In this document: positions 25,061 through 33,706 of the stretch, piece by piece | Layout: the number at the start of each line of letters is the position of its first letter | Position numbering within the stretch: the first letter of the stretch is position 1 | From: Streptomyces sp. NBC_01231 | GTDB lineage: Bacteria > Actinomycetota > Actinomycetes > Streptomycetales > Streptomycetaceae | DNA: 64,000 nucleotides | Assembly (NCBI GenBank): GCA_035999765.1 | Contig: CP108521.1 | Coordinates: forward strand, 8,370,001 to 8,434,000 | Reading direction: 5' to 3' | Position numbers and translations under genes: made by a program | The notes under the pieces: model-generated | What the model saw: only the letters and a program-made list of their open reading frames with translations | Databases searched by the model: none | What the model was told of the DNA's origin: nothing

Positions 25061-26275
25061 GTGGCCCAAGTAGTTGATAGATGGCACCTTGTGAACTCCG
25101 AGGCAGGAGCAGTGGCCTGTCGGGAACATTCCACTAAGGCGCGCCGTCTCGTGGCCAGCGCTGCCCACGGGAAAGGGAAGCGCTGGCAGGTTCGGTATCG
25201 GGATGCCAGCGGTAAGCAGAAGAAGGAAAACTTCGCTCGGCGTGGTGAAGCAGATGCGCGCGCGGCAGAAGTGGAGACGGATCTCAACCGTGGGCAGTAT
25301 GTGGATCCGAGGGAGCAGCGCATCACGTTCAAGGAGTACGCAGAACCGTGGCGTCAGATGCAGCCGCACCGAGGCGGGACGGCCGCGAACGTCGAGCGGT
25401 GCCTGCGGCTCCACGCCTATCCCGTATTCGGCGACCGTCGATTGGTGTCGATACGGCCGAGTGAGATCCAAGCCTGGGTCACAGGGCTTGTCGAAGTGCA
25501 CGGCTTCACGGCGCAGACAGCCCGGAACAGTGCTGCAAAGGTGAAGCAGGTCTTCAATGCTGCGGTTCGCGATGGTGTAGTCCCGCGGAGTCCCTGCGTA
25601 GGCGTCAAACTGCCCTCGGTGCCGCACACTGAAATTGTGCCGCTAACGGCTGGCCAGGTGGGCGATTTGACTGGTGTTCTACCACGCCGATATCGCGCCC
25701 TCGTCATCCTGGGTGCGGGTACCGGCCTTCGCCCAGGAGAGCTTTTTGGGCTGCAGGTGAAGCACATCGACTTCACTGGCCGCACGGTCAAGGTGGAGCA
25801 GCAGCTTCAGCGAGTGCCGGGCGGAAAGGGGGTTCACGTGTGCCCTCCGAAGACGAGGAGGTCTCATCGCAGGGTTCCCTTGCCTGGAATTGTTGCGACA
25901 TCACTCAAGGCGCATCTCGATAATTTCCCTGCCCATGGGGAAGATTTTCTGTTTCGGAATGACAGGGGTGAACCAATTCACTCATCCCGCTTCTATGAGC
26001 AGATCTGGCGTCCAGCCATCGCCAAGGTTAAGCTCCCCAAGGGCACTGGACCCCACGCCTTGCGGCACTCCTATGCATCTCTGCTGATCGCCGCGGGGGA
26101 GTCCGTTAAGGTCGTGTCGGAGCGACTGGGGCACACCAACGCTGCGATGACCCTGAACGTCTACAGCCACCTCTTCCCTGAGTCGGAGGACCGAACCAGG
26201 GCAGCGGTCGACACGGCGTTCGGTGCCCTCGCTGGGGAATGTGCCCCAGATGTGCCCTCTCAGTCGGAGGACTGA
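25061..26275 (+). CDS. int: tyrosine site-specific integrase
   Basis: A 404-residue phage/AICE-type tyrosine recombinase. It has an N-terminal arm-type region (GKGKRWQVRYRDASGKQKKEN), a SAM-like core-binding domain (TFKEYAEPWRQMQPHRGGTA), and a catalytic domain with Arg in GAGTGLRPGELFGL, H332-x-x-R335 (HALRHSYAS), H358 (LGHTN) and nucleophile Y368. All catalytic residues are present. GC content is visibly lower than in neighbours. It marks the edge of an integrated element; the urate locus to the right looks like host core. Confidence 0.95.
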   Translation: MAQVVDRWHLVNSEAGAVACREHSTKARRLVASAAHGKGKRWQVRYRDASGKQKKENFARRGEADARAAEVETDLNRGQYVDPREQRITFKEYAEPWRQMQPHRGGTAANVERCLRLHAYPVFGDRRLVSIRPSEIQAWVTGLVEVHGFTAQTARNSAAKVKQVFNAAVRDGVVPRSPCVGVKLPSVPHTEIVPLTAGQVGDLTGVLPRRYRALVILGAGTGLRPGELFGLQVKHIDFTGRTVKVEQQLQRVPGGKGVHVCPPKTRRSHRRVPLPGIVATSLKAHLDNFPAHGEDFLFRNDRGEPIHSSRFYEQIWRPAIAKVKLPKGTGPHALRHSYASLLIAAGESVKVVSERLGHTNAAMTLNVYSHLFPESEDRTRAAVDTAFGALAGECAPDVPSQSED

Positions 26276-26313
26276 GAGAACGCACAGGTCAGAGCCGATG
26301 TCATGGGAGTGCA

Positions 26314-26565
26314 GTGCGATTGCGAGTGGAGTTCACGACGGAGCCCTTCGACCTCGATGAGGCACCCGCGCATGCGGTGGTGGCCCGCCAGGTCGTCGAG
26401 ACTGCCGGGCTGGACGCGGTGGACGTCGGCCCGTTCGGCAACACGGCCGAGGGGGGCGCCGACGCCGTGCTCACCGCCGTGGACGCCCTGCTGCGCAGGA
26501 CCCTGGAGTCCGGCGCCACCCGTATCTCGCTCCAGCTCAACGTGATCGGAGAGGGTGCGGAGTGA
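26314..26565 (+). CDS. DUF77/MTH1187-type thiamine-binding-like protein
   Basis: An 83-residue ferredoxin-like protein (LRVEFTTEPFDLDEAPAHAV, VGPFGNTAEGGADAVLTAV, ISLQLNVIGEG) resembling the MTH1187/YkoF family, some of which bind thiamine. GTG start at 26314, only 38 bases past the integrase stop. It overlaps the HTH gene by GTGA. In Streptomyces this pair precedes urate genes, so it may modulate the regulator. Confidence 0.75.
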   Translation: MRLRVEFTTEPFDLDEAPAHAVVARQVVETAGLDAVDVGPFGNTAEGGADAVLTAVDALLRRTLESGATRISLQLNVIGEGAE

Positions 26566-26930
26566 CCGGCGCCGGAGGCGAGTCCTTCATCGGGGCCGTC
26601 AAGCCGCTGGTCGACGCCATGGGCGGCGAGATACTGGCGCCCGACGAGGCGGGCCCCGACGACGTGGTGCTCTCCTGGGAGGGGGCGGAGGTCGTCGCCG
26701 TGCGGCTGCCGCAGCTCGCGGACTCCCTCGACCACATCCTGGCCGCCCTGGAGCGCAAGAAGGGCAAGCCCCTGGCGGACCTGGACCGCAAGGCCAAGCA
26801 GGAGGTCGTCCGCATGCTCGAGGTGCGTGGCGCCTTCTCCGTACGGCACGGCGTGGAAACCGTCGCGGGGGCGCTCGGGGTGAGCCGCTTCACGGTCTAC
26901 AACTACCTGAATCGCGACAAAGAGGGCTGA
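26562..26930 (+). CDS. HTH regulator upstream of urate operon
   Basis: A 122-residue DNA-binding protein. The C-terminal HTH reads VETVAGALGVSRFTVYNYLNR (pieces of a Fis/PucR-type motif). The N-terminal half (VVLSWEGAEVVAVRLPQLADSLDHIL) may bind a ligand. GTG start at 26562 overlaps the previous stop as GTGA. It lies 134 bases before uraD, on the same strand, and is a second candidate besides AllR to act on the palindrome at 26974-26990. Confidence 0.8.
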   Translation: MTGAGGESFIGAVKPLVDAMGGEILAPDEAGPDDVVLSWEGAEVVAVRLPQLADSLDHILAALERKKGKPLADLDRKAKQEVVRMLEVRGAFSVRHGVETVAGALGVSRFTVYNYLNRDKEG

Positions 26931-26973
26931 GTGAAGGGCTGAGCGAAGCCCGAGGGTTTCGTTACCCCGAATT

Positions 26974-26990
26974 TTCAACAAAGTGTTGAC
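26974..26990. promoter_or_regulatory. TTCAA-N7-TTGAC operator and -35 of urate operon
   Basis: The inner part TCAACA-AAG-TGTTGA (26975-26989) is a perfect palindrome and overlaps a TTGACG -35 hexamer (26986-26991). A weak -10 (TTAGCT at 27010) is possible. It lies 75 bases before uraD. The same TTCAA-N7-TTGA pattern recurs before aceB and allB. Confidence 0.6.
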
Positions 26991-27064
26991 GTGGTGTCGC
27001 GGAGGGGCGTTAGCTGGCCCCAGTCCGTTCAGCACGAAGGCCCTTCGCGGCCACGGAGGCTCCC

Positions 27065-27574
27065 GTGACGTCGACTCCCACGCCCCCGGGCCTGGCCCGG
27101 TTCAACGCCCTGGGCGAGCACGCGGCCTTCGCCGCACTCCATGAGGCGTGCGCGTCCGCGGCCTGGGTGAAGCGACTGCTCGCCGCACGCCCGTACGCCG
27201 ACACCGGCAGTCTCTACGCCGCCAGTGACACGGCGATGGCCGAGCTGACCTCCGACGACCTCGCGGAGGCGATGGCCGGGCACCCGCCGATCGGCCGCCC
27301 CGAGCCGGGCGACCCCACGTCGACGCGCGAACAGCGCGGCATGGCCGGCGCCTCCGAGGAACTCAGGGCGGAGATGCTCGAACTGAACCTGGCCTACCAG
27401 GACAGGTTCGGCCATGTCTTCCTGATCTGCGCCACCGGACGGACCGGCGAACAGATGCGGGACGCGGTCAAGGAGCGGATCGGGAACTCGCCGGAGCAGG
27501 AGCGGGAGATCGTCCGCACCGAGCTGGGCAAGATCAACCGTATCCGCCTGGCCCGACTGGTCGACGAAGACTGA
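27065..27574 (+). CDS. uraD: OHCU decarboxylase
   Basis: 2-oxo-4-hydroxy-4-carboxy-5-ureidoimidazoline decarboxylase, third step of urate oxidation, making (S)-allantoin. 169 residues. Family features are 'FNALGEHAAFAALHEACASAAWVKRLLAARPY' (read in pieces), the catalytic His/Glu region 'AGHPPIGRP...STREQRGM', and 'FGHVFLICATGRTGEQM'. GTG start at 27065. The stop sits in the first unit of a short tandem repeat. It starts the urate operon with uraH and urate oxidase. Confidence 0.93.
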   Translation: MTSTPTPPGLARFNALGEHAAFAALHEACASAAWVKRLLAARPYADTGSLYAASDTAMAELTSDDLAEAMAGHPPIGRPEPGDPTSTREQRGMAGASEELRAEMLELNLAYQDRFGHVFLICATGRTGEQMRDAVKERIGNSPEQEREIVRTELGKINRIRLARLVDED

Positions 27575-27653
27575 AGTCGACGGACCTGAAGTCGACGGAC
27601 CTGAAGTCGACGAGACCTGAGTCGACGAAGACTGAAGTCGACGACTGATGAGG
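27561..27653 (+). repeat. 15/16-bp tandem repeat at uraD 3' end
   Basis: About six units beginning TCGACGA/GG start at 27561, 27577, 27592, 27607, 27622 and 27638. Units 1 and 5 are identical 16-mers and units 2 and 3 identical 15-mers. Unit 1 encodes the last residues and stop of UraD, so the array looks like a duplication of the gene end. It fills the uraD-uraH gap. Confidence 0.85.
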
Positions 27654-27663
27654 ACGCCTGACC

Positions 27664-28074
27664 ATGAGCACCAGCACCAGCACCAGCACGAGCACCACCG
27701 CCTCGGTGTCGACCCACATCCTCGACACCAGCGTCGGCCGCCCCGCCGTGGGCGTCCCCGTCCAGCTCGCCGCCCGCTCCGGGCGCGACGCGCACTTCCA
27801 GGCGCTCGGCGGCTCCGCGACGGACGCGGACGGGCGGTGCAGGGACCTGCCGGCGCTGCCGGAGGGCACCACACACGTACGGCTCGACTTCGCGGTGGAG
27901 CCGTACTTCGAGAAGAAGCAAGCCGATGCGCAGCAGGACGCCCCCGCGAATCGGGACAGCGGTGCCGTGTTCTTCCCCGAGGTGGCCATCACCTTCGCGG
28001 TGAGGCCCGGCGAGCACTACCACGTACCGCTGCTGCTCAACCCGTTCGGCTACTCCGTATACCGAGGGAGCTAG
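27664..28074 (+). CDS. uraH: 5-hydroxyisourate hydrolase
   Basis: A 136-residue transthyretin-like hydrolase, second step of urate oxidation. It has the family start 'STHILDTSVGRPAVGVPVQL' and the signature C-terminal 'YHVPLLLNPFGYSVYRGS' with the YRGS tail. A Ser/Thr repeat (STSTSTSTST) forms the first 12 residues and is likely disordered. It starts five codons after the tandem repeat and lies just before the urate oxidase gene. Confidence 0.95.
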   Translation: MSTSTSTSTSTTASVSTHILDTSVGRPAVGVPVQLAARSGRDAHFQALGGSATDADGRCRDLPALPEGTTHVRLDFAVEPYFEKKQADAQQDAPANRDSGAVFFPEVAITFAVRPGEHYHVPLLLNPFGYSVYRGS

Positions 28075-28078
28075 CTAA

Positions 28079-29008
28079 ATGACAGACACTTCCCGCCCTT
28101 CCCGCCCTGTGATCCTGGGACAGAACCAGTACGGCAAGGCCGAGAACCGAGTCGTCAAGATCACGCGGGACGGCTCCACCCACCACATCAAGGACCTGAA
28201 CGTCTCGGTGTCGCTGAGCGGCGACATGGACGAGGTCCACCACTCCGGCTCCAACGCCAACGTCCTGCCGACCGACACCACCAAGAACACGGTGTACGCG
28301 TTCGCCAAGGAGTACGGCATCGAGTCGGCCGAGCAGTTCGGCATCCACCTCGCCCGCCACTTCGTGACGAGCCAGGAGCCGATCCACCGAGCCCGCATCC
28401 GCATCGAGGAGTACGCCTGGGAACGGATCGAGCACACTGGGCCAGGCGAGCACTCGTTCGTCCGCAAAGGCCAGGAGACCCGTCTCGCTCAGATCACGTA
28501 CGGCGGTTCGTCGTGGGAGGTCGTCTCCGGTCTCAAGGATCTGACCGTCATGAACTCGACCGACTCCGAGTTCTGGGGTTACGTCAAGGACAAGTACACC
28601 ACTCTTCCCGAGGCCCGCGACCGCATCCTGGCCACCGAGGTCTCAAGCCGCTGGCGCTTCAACTGGACCGAGGACGCGCAGCAGATGCCGGTCTGGGACG
28701 AGTCGTACGCACAGGTCAAGGGGCACCTTCTGCGAGCCTTCGCGGAGACGTACTCCCTGTCGCTCCAGCAGAGCCTGTACGCCATGGGCGCGCGCATCAT
28801 CGACCACCGCGGCGAGATCGACGAGGTCCGCTTCTCGCTCCCGAACAAGCACCACTTCCTCGTGGACCTGGAGCCGTTCGGGCTCAAGAACGCGACCGAA
28901 GACGGTGCTGTGTACCTCGCCGCCGACCGTCCCTACGGCCTGATCGAGGCCACCGTCCTGCGGGACGGCTGCGAGGCGAAGATCCCGGTGGACCTCACCA
29001 ACCTCTGA
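28079..29008 (+). CDS. pucL: factor-independent urate oxidase
   Basis: A 309-residue uricase with two T-fold domains, converting urate and O2 to 5-hydroxyisourate and H2O2. The active-site Lys and Thr lie in 'NQYGKAENRVVKITRDG' and 'DTTKNTVYAFAKEYG', with 'IHLARHFV', 'LKDLTVMNSTDSEFWGYVKD' and a C-terminal 'PFGLKNATEDGAVYLAADRPYG' (read in pieces). No peroxide-scavenging gene is adjacent. It follows uraH by four bases. Confidence 0.96.
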   Translation: MTDTSRPSRPVILGQNQYGKAENRVVKITRDGSTHHIKDLNVSVSLSGDMDEVHHSGSNANVLPTDTTKNTVYAFAKEYGIESAEQFGIHLARHFVTSQEPIHRARIRIEEYAWERIEHTGPGEHSFVRKGQETRLAQITYGGSSWEVVSGLKDLTVMNSTDSEFWGYVKDKYTTLPEARDRILATEVSSRWRFNWTEDAQQMPVWDESYAQVKGHLLRAFAETYSLSLQQSLYAMGARIIDHRGEIDEVRFSLPNKHHFLVDLEPFGLKNATEDGAVYLAADRPYGLIEATVLRDGCEAKIPVDLTNL

Positions 29009-29085
29009 GCCGACCTGTGAACCAACCGCCGACTTCAGGGTCATGCCGTGCCCTTCCCTGAGTCCACGAGCGAAAAGGACGCATC

Positions 29086-30462
29086 ATGGCAGCAGACCGG
29101 CGCCTCGTCATCGAGAACTGTTCGATCGCGACCGTCGACGCCCACGACACCGAGTACGAGAGCGGGCATGTCGTCGTCGCCGGTAACCGCATCGAGGCGG
29201 TCGGCGCGGGCAGGGCACCGGAGGGCCTGGCGAACGTCGAACGCAGGATCGATGCCGACGGCCACCTCGTGACCCCTGGCCTCGTCAACACCCACCACCA
29301 CTACTACCAGTGGATCACCCGGGGGCTGGCCACCGACCACAACCTGTTCGACTGGCTCGTCGCGCTGTACCCGACCTGGGCGCGCATCGACGAGCAGATG
29401 GTCCGCGCGGCCGCCCAGGGTTCGCTCGCGATGATGGCCCGCGGCGGTGTCACCACGGCCATGGACCACCACTACGTCTTCCCGCGGGGCTCCGGCGACC
29501 TGTCCGGCGCGATCATCGGCGTCGCCCGTGAGATGGGTGTCCGTTTCACCCTCGCCCGCGGTTCCATGGACCGCAGTGAGAAGGACGGCGGGCTGCCGCC
29601 CGACTTCGCCGTGGAGACCCTGGACGGTGCCCTCGCCGCCACCGAGGAAACCGTCGGGCAGCACCATGACGCCTCCTTCGACGCGATGACCCAGGTCGCC
29701 GTCGCGCCCTGCTCGCCCTTCTCCGTGTCCACCGAACTGATGAGGCAGGGCGCCGAGTTGGCCCGACGCCTCGGCGTACGGCTGCACACCCACGGCTCGG
29801 AGACCGTGGAGGAGGAGCAGTTCTGCAAGGAACTGTTCGGCATGGGCCCCACCGACTACTTCGAATCCACCGGCTGGCTCGGCGAGGACGTGTGGATGGC
29901 GCACTGCGTCCACATGAACGACTCCGACATCGACGCCTTCGCCCGGACGAGGACCGGCGTCGCCCACTGCCCCTCGTCCAACGCCCGCCTGGCCGCCGGA
30001 ATCGCCCGCGTCCCCGACATGCTCGCCGCCGGCATTCCGGTCGGCCTGGGGGTCGACGGCACCGCGTCGAACGAGTCCGGCGAACTCCACACCGAGTTGC
30101 GCAACGCGCTCCTGATCAACCGCCTGGGCGCCCACCGAGAAGCCGCCCTGAACGCCCGTCAGGCACTGCGCCTGGGCACCTACGGCGGCGCCCAAGTCCT
30201 GGGCCGCGCAAGCGAGATCGGGTCCCTGGAGCCCGGCAAGCTCGCCGACCTGGTGCTCTGGAAGCTCGACACCCTCGCCCACGCCTCGATCGCCGACCCG
30301 GTGACCGCGCTGGTCTTCGGCGCGGCGGCCCCGGTCACCGCGTCCTTCGTGAACGGCCGCCAGATCGTCGAGGACAACCGGCTGCTCACCGCCGACGAGG
30401 ACGCGATCGCCCGCTCCACGCGCGCCGAGGCGCGACGGCTGGCGGAGATCGCCGGAAGCTGA
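29086..30462 (+). CDS. 8-oxoguanine deaminase (amidohydrolase)
   Basis: A 458-residue amidohydrolase of the TrzN/AtzA-like group, very close in pattern to bacterial 8-oxoguanine deaminases that give urate. Metal ligands are in 'GLVNTHHHYYQW' (HxH), 'LHTHGSETVEE', 'HCVHMND' and 'VGLGVDGTASNESGEL'. It has the usual beta-sandwich ends. 77 bases after uricase on the same strand, so it feeds urate to the pathway. Guanine deaminase is the main alternative. Confidence 0.9.
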   Translation: MAADRRLVIENCSIATVDAHDTEYESGHVVVAGNRIEAVGAGRAPEGLANVERRIDADGHLVTPGLVNTHHHYYQWITRGLATDHNLFDWLVALYPTWARIDEQMVRAAAQGSLAMMARGGVTTAMDHHYVFPRGSGDLSGAIIGVAREMGVRFTLARGSMDRSEKDGGLPPDFAVETLDGALAATEETVGQHHDASFDAMTQVAVAPCSPFSVSTELMRQGAELARRLGVRLHTHGSETVEEEQFCKELFGMGPTDYFESTGWLGEDVWMAHCVHMNDSDIDAFARTRTGVAHCPSSNARLAAGIARVPDMLAAGIPVGLGVDGTASNESGELHTELRNALLINRLGAHREAALNARQALRLGTYGGAQVLGRASEIGSLEPGKLADLVLWKLDTLAHASIADPVTALVFGAAAPVTASFVNGRQIVEDNRLLTADEDAIARSTRAEARRLAEIAGS

Positions 30463-30621
30463 CCCCGTACCCACGTACGGCAGGTGGTCTCCGGTCGGGA
30501 GGGACGGCTCCCGGCCGGTGGCCGTGGACCCGAGCGGGGTCCATGGCCACTGGGTCCGGGCCGGTCTGGACCAGGTAGGACATGACCCGTCCGGTGGAGG
30601 CGGGCGAGGGGATCGCGGGCG

Positions 30622-31425
30622 TCACACCCGCGTGACCGCCTGGCAGGGCCGGGGGGCCGGCAGCCGGCCGGTGAAGAACGACCCGGGCGGCACACCCATC
30701 ACGGTACGGAAGTCGGACGTCATGTGTGACTGGTCGTAGTAGCCGGTGGCGGCGGCCAGCTCCGCCCAGCGAGCGTCGGTCGCGTGCGTGAGCAGATGGC
30801 GTACGCGGCTGATGCGGGCGTAGTGCTTCGGCGACAGGCCGACGCCCTCGGCGAAGAGGTTGCGTAACTGACGCTCGCTGACGGCGAGCTCGCGGGCCAC
30901 GTCGCGCACGGTGGCGGGGGCGCGGCCGGGCCGGGTCGACAGGGCGTCGACGGCGGCCCGCAGCAGCCGGGTGCGTGTGCCGTCGGCGACCGGGGCGAGC
31001 CGGTCGAGCAGCGCCTCCGCCAGACGCGCGGTCATCTCCTCCGGCCCCAGGTCGACCAGCTCGCGAGCGAGTCGCCGGGCCGTCCTCGTCGGCAGGGCAC
31101 CCAACGGCACGACGTGGCCGACGAGTTCGACGGCCGGTGTGCCGAGCAGGGGGCGCACGGTGCCCGGGCCCAGACGCACCTGGACGCAGGACACCACCCG
31201 CTTGTCCGCGTCCGCGTGGTAGGAGGCACGGGTGCGCGGACCGATCACAAGGGTGTCGCGCCGCCCCGTGTCCTCGACCCGGACGACCAACTTGGTCGCG
31301 GTGTCCGGCACATGGGTGAACGACTCGGGCAGCGGGCCCGCCACGGCCATCGCCGCGATGTCGGCGATCCATGGCCGCAGGGCGTCGGGGACGGGCAGGA
31401 GGCGTTCGGTCAGGGCGGTCGTCAC
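30622..31425 (-). CDS. AraC-family transcriptional regulator
   Basis: A 267-residue regulator. The C-terminal double HTH is complete (TVRDVARELAVSERQLRNLF, then GLSPKHYARISRVRHLL and AAATGYYDQSHMTSDFRTVM, ending GVPPGSFF). The N-terminal domain is the small DUF6597-like/cupin-like type. The GTG at 31425 is preferred; the 604-codon frame from 32436 crosses the NmrA gene. Divergent from the NmrA-type gene with 96 bases between, so it may control it. Confidence 0.9.
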   Translation of the reverse strand: MTTALTERLLPVPDALRPWIADIAAMAVAGPLPESFTHVPDTATKLVVRVEDTGRRDTLVIGPRTRASYHADADKRVVSCVQVRLGPGTVRPLLGTPAVELVGHVVPLGALPTRTARRLARELVDLGPEEMTARLAEALLDRLAPVADGTRTRLLRAAVDALSTRPGRAPATVRDVARELAVSERQLRNLFAEGVGLSPKHYARISRVRHLLTHATDARWAELAAATGYYDQSHMTSDFRTVMGVPPGSFFTGRLPAPRPCQAVTRV

Positions 31426-31521
31426 CCGACCACGGTAAGCGCGCCGGCTGCCCGCGCGGGCGCCCCAACCGTGCCGGAATCTCCTAGAGTCCGGCGCCGG
31501 CCGCCCGCCACCGTGGTCAGC

Positions 31522-32373
31522 ATGTTTCTTGTGACGGGTGCCACGGGCACCATCGGCAGTGAAGTCGTACGACAACTCGCGGCGCGTGGCGAGAAGGTGC
31601 GCGCCCTGACCCGCGACCCGGCGAAGGCTGTGGTGCCGCCGGGCGTGGAGGTGCTGCGCGGGGACTACCGGGATCCGGGCTCCCTGGAGGTGGCGATGTC
31701 CGGGGTGACGGCCGCGTTCCTGGTGGGCGTACCCGCCCCGGGGACGTGGCACGACCAGGCGCTGGTGGCGGCGGCGCGGGCGGCCGGCGTGTCCCGCCTG
31801 GTGAAGCTCTCCGCCATCGGCACCGGTGATCCCGAGCTGGGTCCGTCCGGCTCCTGGCACCTCGACGGCGAACGCGCCGTCCGGGACAGCGGCGCGCGGT
31901 GGACGATCCTGCGGCCCTCCGCGTACGCGTCCAACACACTGAGCTGGGCGGACCCCATCAAGGCGGGCGAGCCGGTGCCGAACCTGACCGGAGACGGGTT
32001 GCAGGGCGTGGTCGACCCGCGGGATGTCTCCGAAGTGGCGACCCGGGCCTTGGTCGACCCCGGGCACGAGGGACGGACGTACACACTGACCGGACCGGAG
32101 ACGATCGGCGTGCCCGGCCAGGCCGCCGTACTCGCGGACATCATCGGCCGCCGCGTCACCGCGCGCGACCTCTCGGCGCCGGAGGTCCGGCAGTACGTGC
32201 TCGGTTGGGGCCTCGAGGAGAAGGCCGCGGACGGTGTCCTGGCGGGCACCGCCTACGTCCGGCGGGGCGGGAACGCCGTCGTCACCGGGGATGTGTCCGA
32301 GGTGCTGGGGCGCACGGCGCGTACCTACCGGGAGTGGGCCGAGGACCACAAGGGGGTGTTCGGGGCGGGGTGA
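31522..32373 (+). CDS. NmrA-type NAD(P)-binding protein
   Basis: A 283-residue atypical SDR of the NmrA/HSCARG group. It has the Rossmann motif GATGTIGSEVV at the N-terminus, 'RDPAKA', 'LVKLSAIGTG' and 'ILRPSAYASN', typical of redox-sensing or quinone oxidoreductase-like proteins. The ATG at 31522 has no clear ribosome site, so a leaderless mRNA is possible. Regulation by the divergent AraC protein is likely. Confidence 0.88.
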   Translation: MFLVTGATGTIGSEVVRQLAARGEKVRALTRDPAKAVVPPGVEVLRGDYRDPGSLEVAMSGVTAAFLVGVPAPGTWHDQALVAAARAAGVSRLVKLSAIGTGDPELGPSGSWHLDGERAVRDSGARWTILRPSAYASNTLSWADPIKAGEPVPNLTGDGLQGVVDPRDVSEVATRALVDPGHEGRTYTLTGPETIGVPGQAAVLADIIGRRVTARDLSAPEVRQYVLGWGLEEKAADGVLAGTAYVRRGGNAVVTGDVSEVLGRTARTYREWAEDHKGVFGAG

Positions 32374-32544
32374 CCGGTTGAGAGCCGCAGTCGAGCGATC
32401 TGAGGGGGCGGCCGATCGGGACACTGAGGGGCACAAAGGGGCATAAGGGCGTGCGGAGGAACAGGGGAGGAGCGCCGACGGGCCGGCCGGGGGCCGTTTC
32501 CGAGTGTCGGCCCCGCCTCTCGCGGCCCCCGCCTCGCCCCAGTC

Positions 32545-32967
32545 CTACAGCCCGAACAGGCCCGGATCCGCCGCCAGTTCCCTGAAGTACTCCCGTGGAT
32601 CCGCCACCAGCCTGCGCTCCTTGAGGTCCAGCAGGCCTCCGACGGCCGTGATCTCGGCGGCCACCGTGCCGTCCGCCTTGCGGATCGTCTGCTCGATCCG
32701 GAAGGTCTTGCCCTCGCCCCAGGCGAAGCCGCACGTCACCTCGATCTCGTCGCCGGCCACTAACTCGCGGCGGTAGCGGATGGTGGTCTCCAGGGTCACC
32801 GGGCCCACGCCGCTTCCGATGAGACCGGACTGGCTGATCCCGGCCGCCTTCAGCAGCGACCAGCGGGCGTGTTCCGCGTAGTTGAGGTAGACGCTCTGGT
32901 TGAGATGGCCCTGCACGTCCGTCTCGTACCCGCGGACGGTCACCGGGACGGAAAACGCTTCGGTCAC
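32545..32967 (-). CDS. acyl-CoA thioesterase, hotdog fold
   Basis: A 140-residue 4-hydroxybenzoyl-CoA thioesterase-like protein with 'YETDVQGHLNQSVYLNYAEHARW' near residue 14 (the catalytic Asp is in DVQGH), 'IRYRRELVAGDEIEV' and 'FRIEQTIRKADGTVAAEI'. Single-domain hotdog enzymes of this type hydrolyse acyl-CoAs. No pathway partner is adjacent. Confidence 0.9.
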   Translation of the reverse strand: MTEAFSVPVTVRGYETDVQGHLNQSVYLNYAEHARWSLLKAAGISQSGLIGSGVGPVTLETTIRYRRELVAGDEIEVTCGFAWGEGKTFRIEQTIRKADGTVAAEITAVGGLLDLKERRLVADPREYFRELAADPGLFGL

Positions 32968-33019
32968 GGCTTTCCCTTCTCGTCATGGATGCTCTGATCG
33001 ACCGATCTTGGCATGCCCA

Positions 33020-33664
33020 TCACGCCCGACGCGGGGACGCCAGCAGATAGCGCGCTCTCGTCCGTGGTTGCGTGTGCTCGCCGGCCTGCCAGCCCGCCTT
33101 CTCCAGCGTGGCCGCACAGGCACGCAGCTCCTCGGTGTCCGGCGCGTGCACGGCGACGGCCTCCGGCTGCGGGGTCGCGCGCACCCGGTAGCCCCCGGTG
33201 CCGTCCCGCCCGGCGGGGCGGAGTCCGGCCGCCTCCAGGGCCAGGGCGGCGGCCTGGACCAGGTGGGTGCGCTCCCAGGCGCAGGGCCGTTCCGTGGCGC
33301 CGTGCGGGTTGGTCATCCGGCGCAGCTCCAGGAGCCCCTCCCAGGCGCTGTGCACCTCACGGGCCCGGGCCGGACCGGCCACCTGGGCGCCGTCGGGCGC
33401 GTCGTCCTCGCCGCCGATGCGGGCAGTGAAGACGCCCGGTGCCGGGGGTGGTGCGACGGCGGGGGCGGGAGCCTCCGGGGCCGCCTCGCGTATCCGGTGT
33501 CCGGCCGGGGTCAGGAAGTGGTCGTGCGGCGGCCGCGGGTGCCGGAAGGCGAGGCCTCGCGCGACCAGCGCCGCGAGTTGCGCGTCCGTCCCCCTGAGCC
33601 GCCCGGTGACGGGATCGGCGGCGTCGATGACACGCCGCTGCGCGGCGGTCGGCGGTCGGGTCAC
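33020..33664 (-). CDS. hypothetical protein with wHTH-like and repeat-like segments, 214 aa
   Basis: No family is recognised with confidence. GTG at 33664 follows GGGGAGGAG; the ORF itself extends to 33709 into the tandem repeat. The N-terminal part (PPTAAQRRVIDAADPVTGRL, LVARGLAFRHPRPPHDHFLT PAG in pieces) reads like a winged helix with a hairpin wing. The C-terminal part (GLRPAG...YRVRATP, then LRACAATLEKAGWQ) could be a small alpha/beta domain. It ends near the right side of the thioesterase gene. Confidence 0.75.
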   Translation of the reverse strand: MTRPPTAAQRRVIDAADPVTGRLRGTDAQLAALVARGLAFRHPRPPHDHFLTPAGHRIREAAPEAPAPAVAPPPAPGVFTARIGGEDDAPDGAQVAGPARAREVHSAWEGLLELRRMTNPHGATERPCAWERTHLVQAAALALEAAGLRPAGRDGTGGYRVRATPQPEAVAVHAPDTEELRACAATLEKAGWQAGEHTQPRTRARYLLASPRRA

Positions 33665-33706
33665 GGCCTGCTCCTCCCCGTCGGGGCCTTCTCGAAGGCG
33701 TCGGAT

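Noticed and set aside
26276..26313. tRNA gene as integration site beside int
   Set aside because: The 38 bases hold no tRNA-like arms or T-loop sequence.
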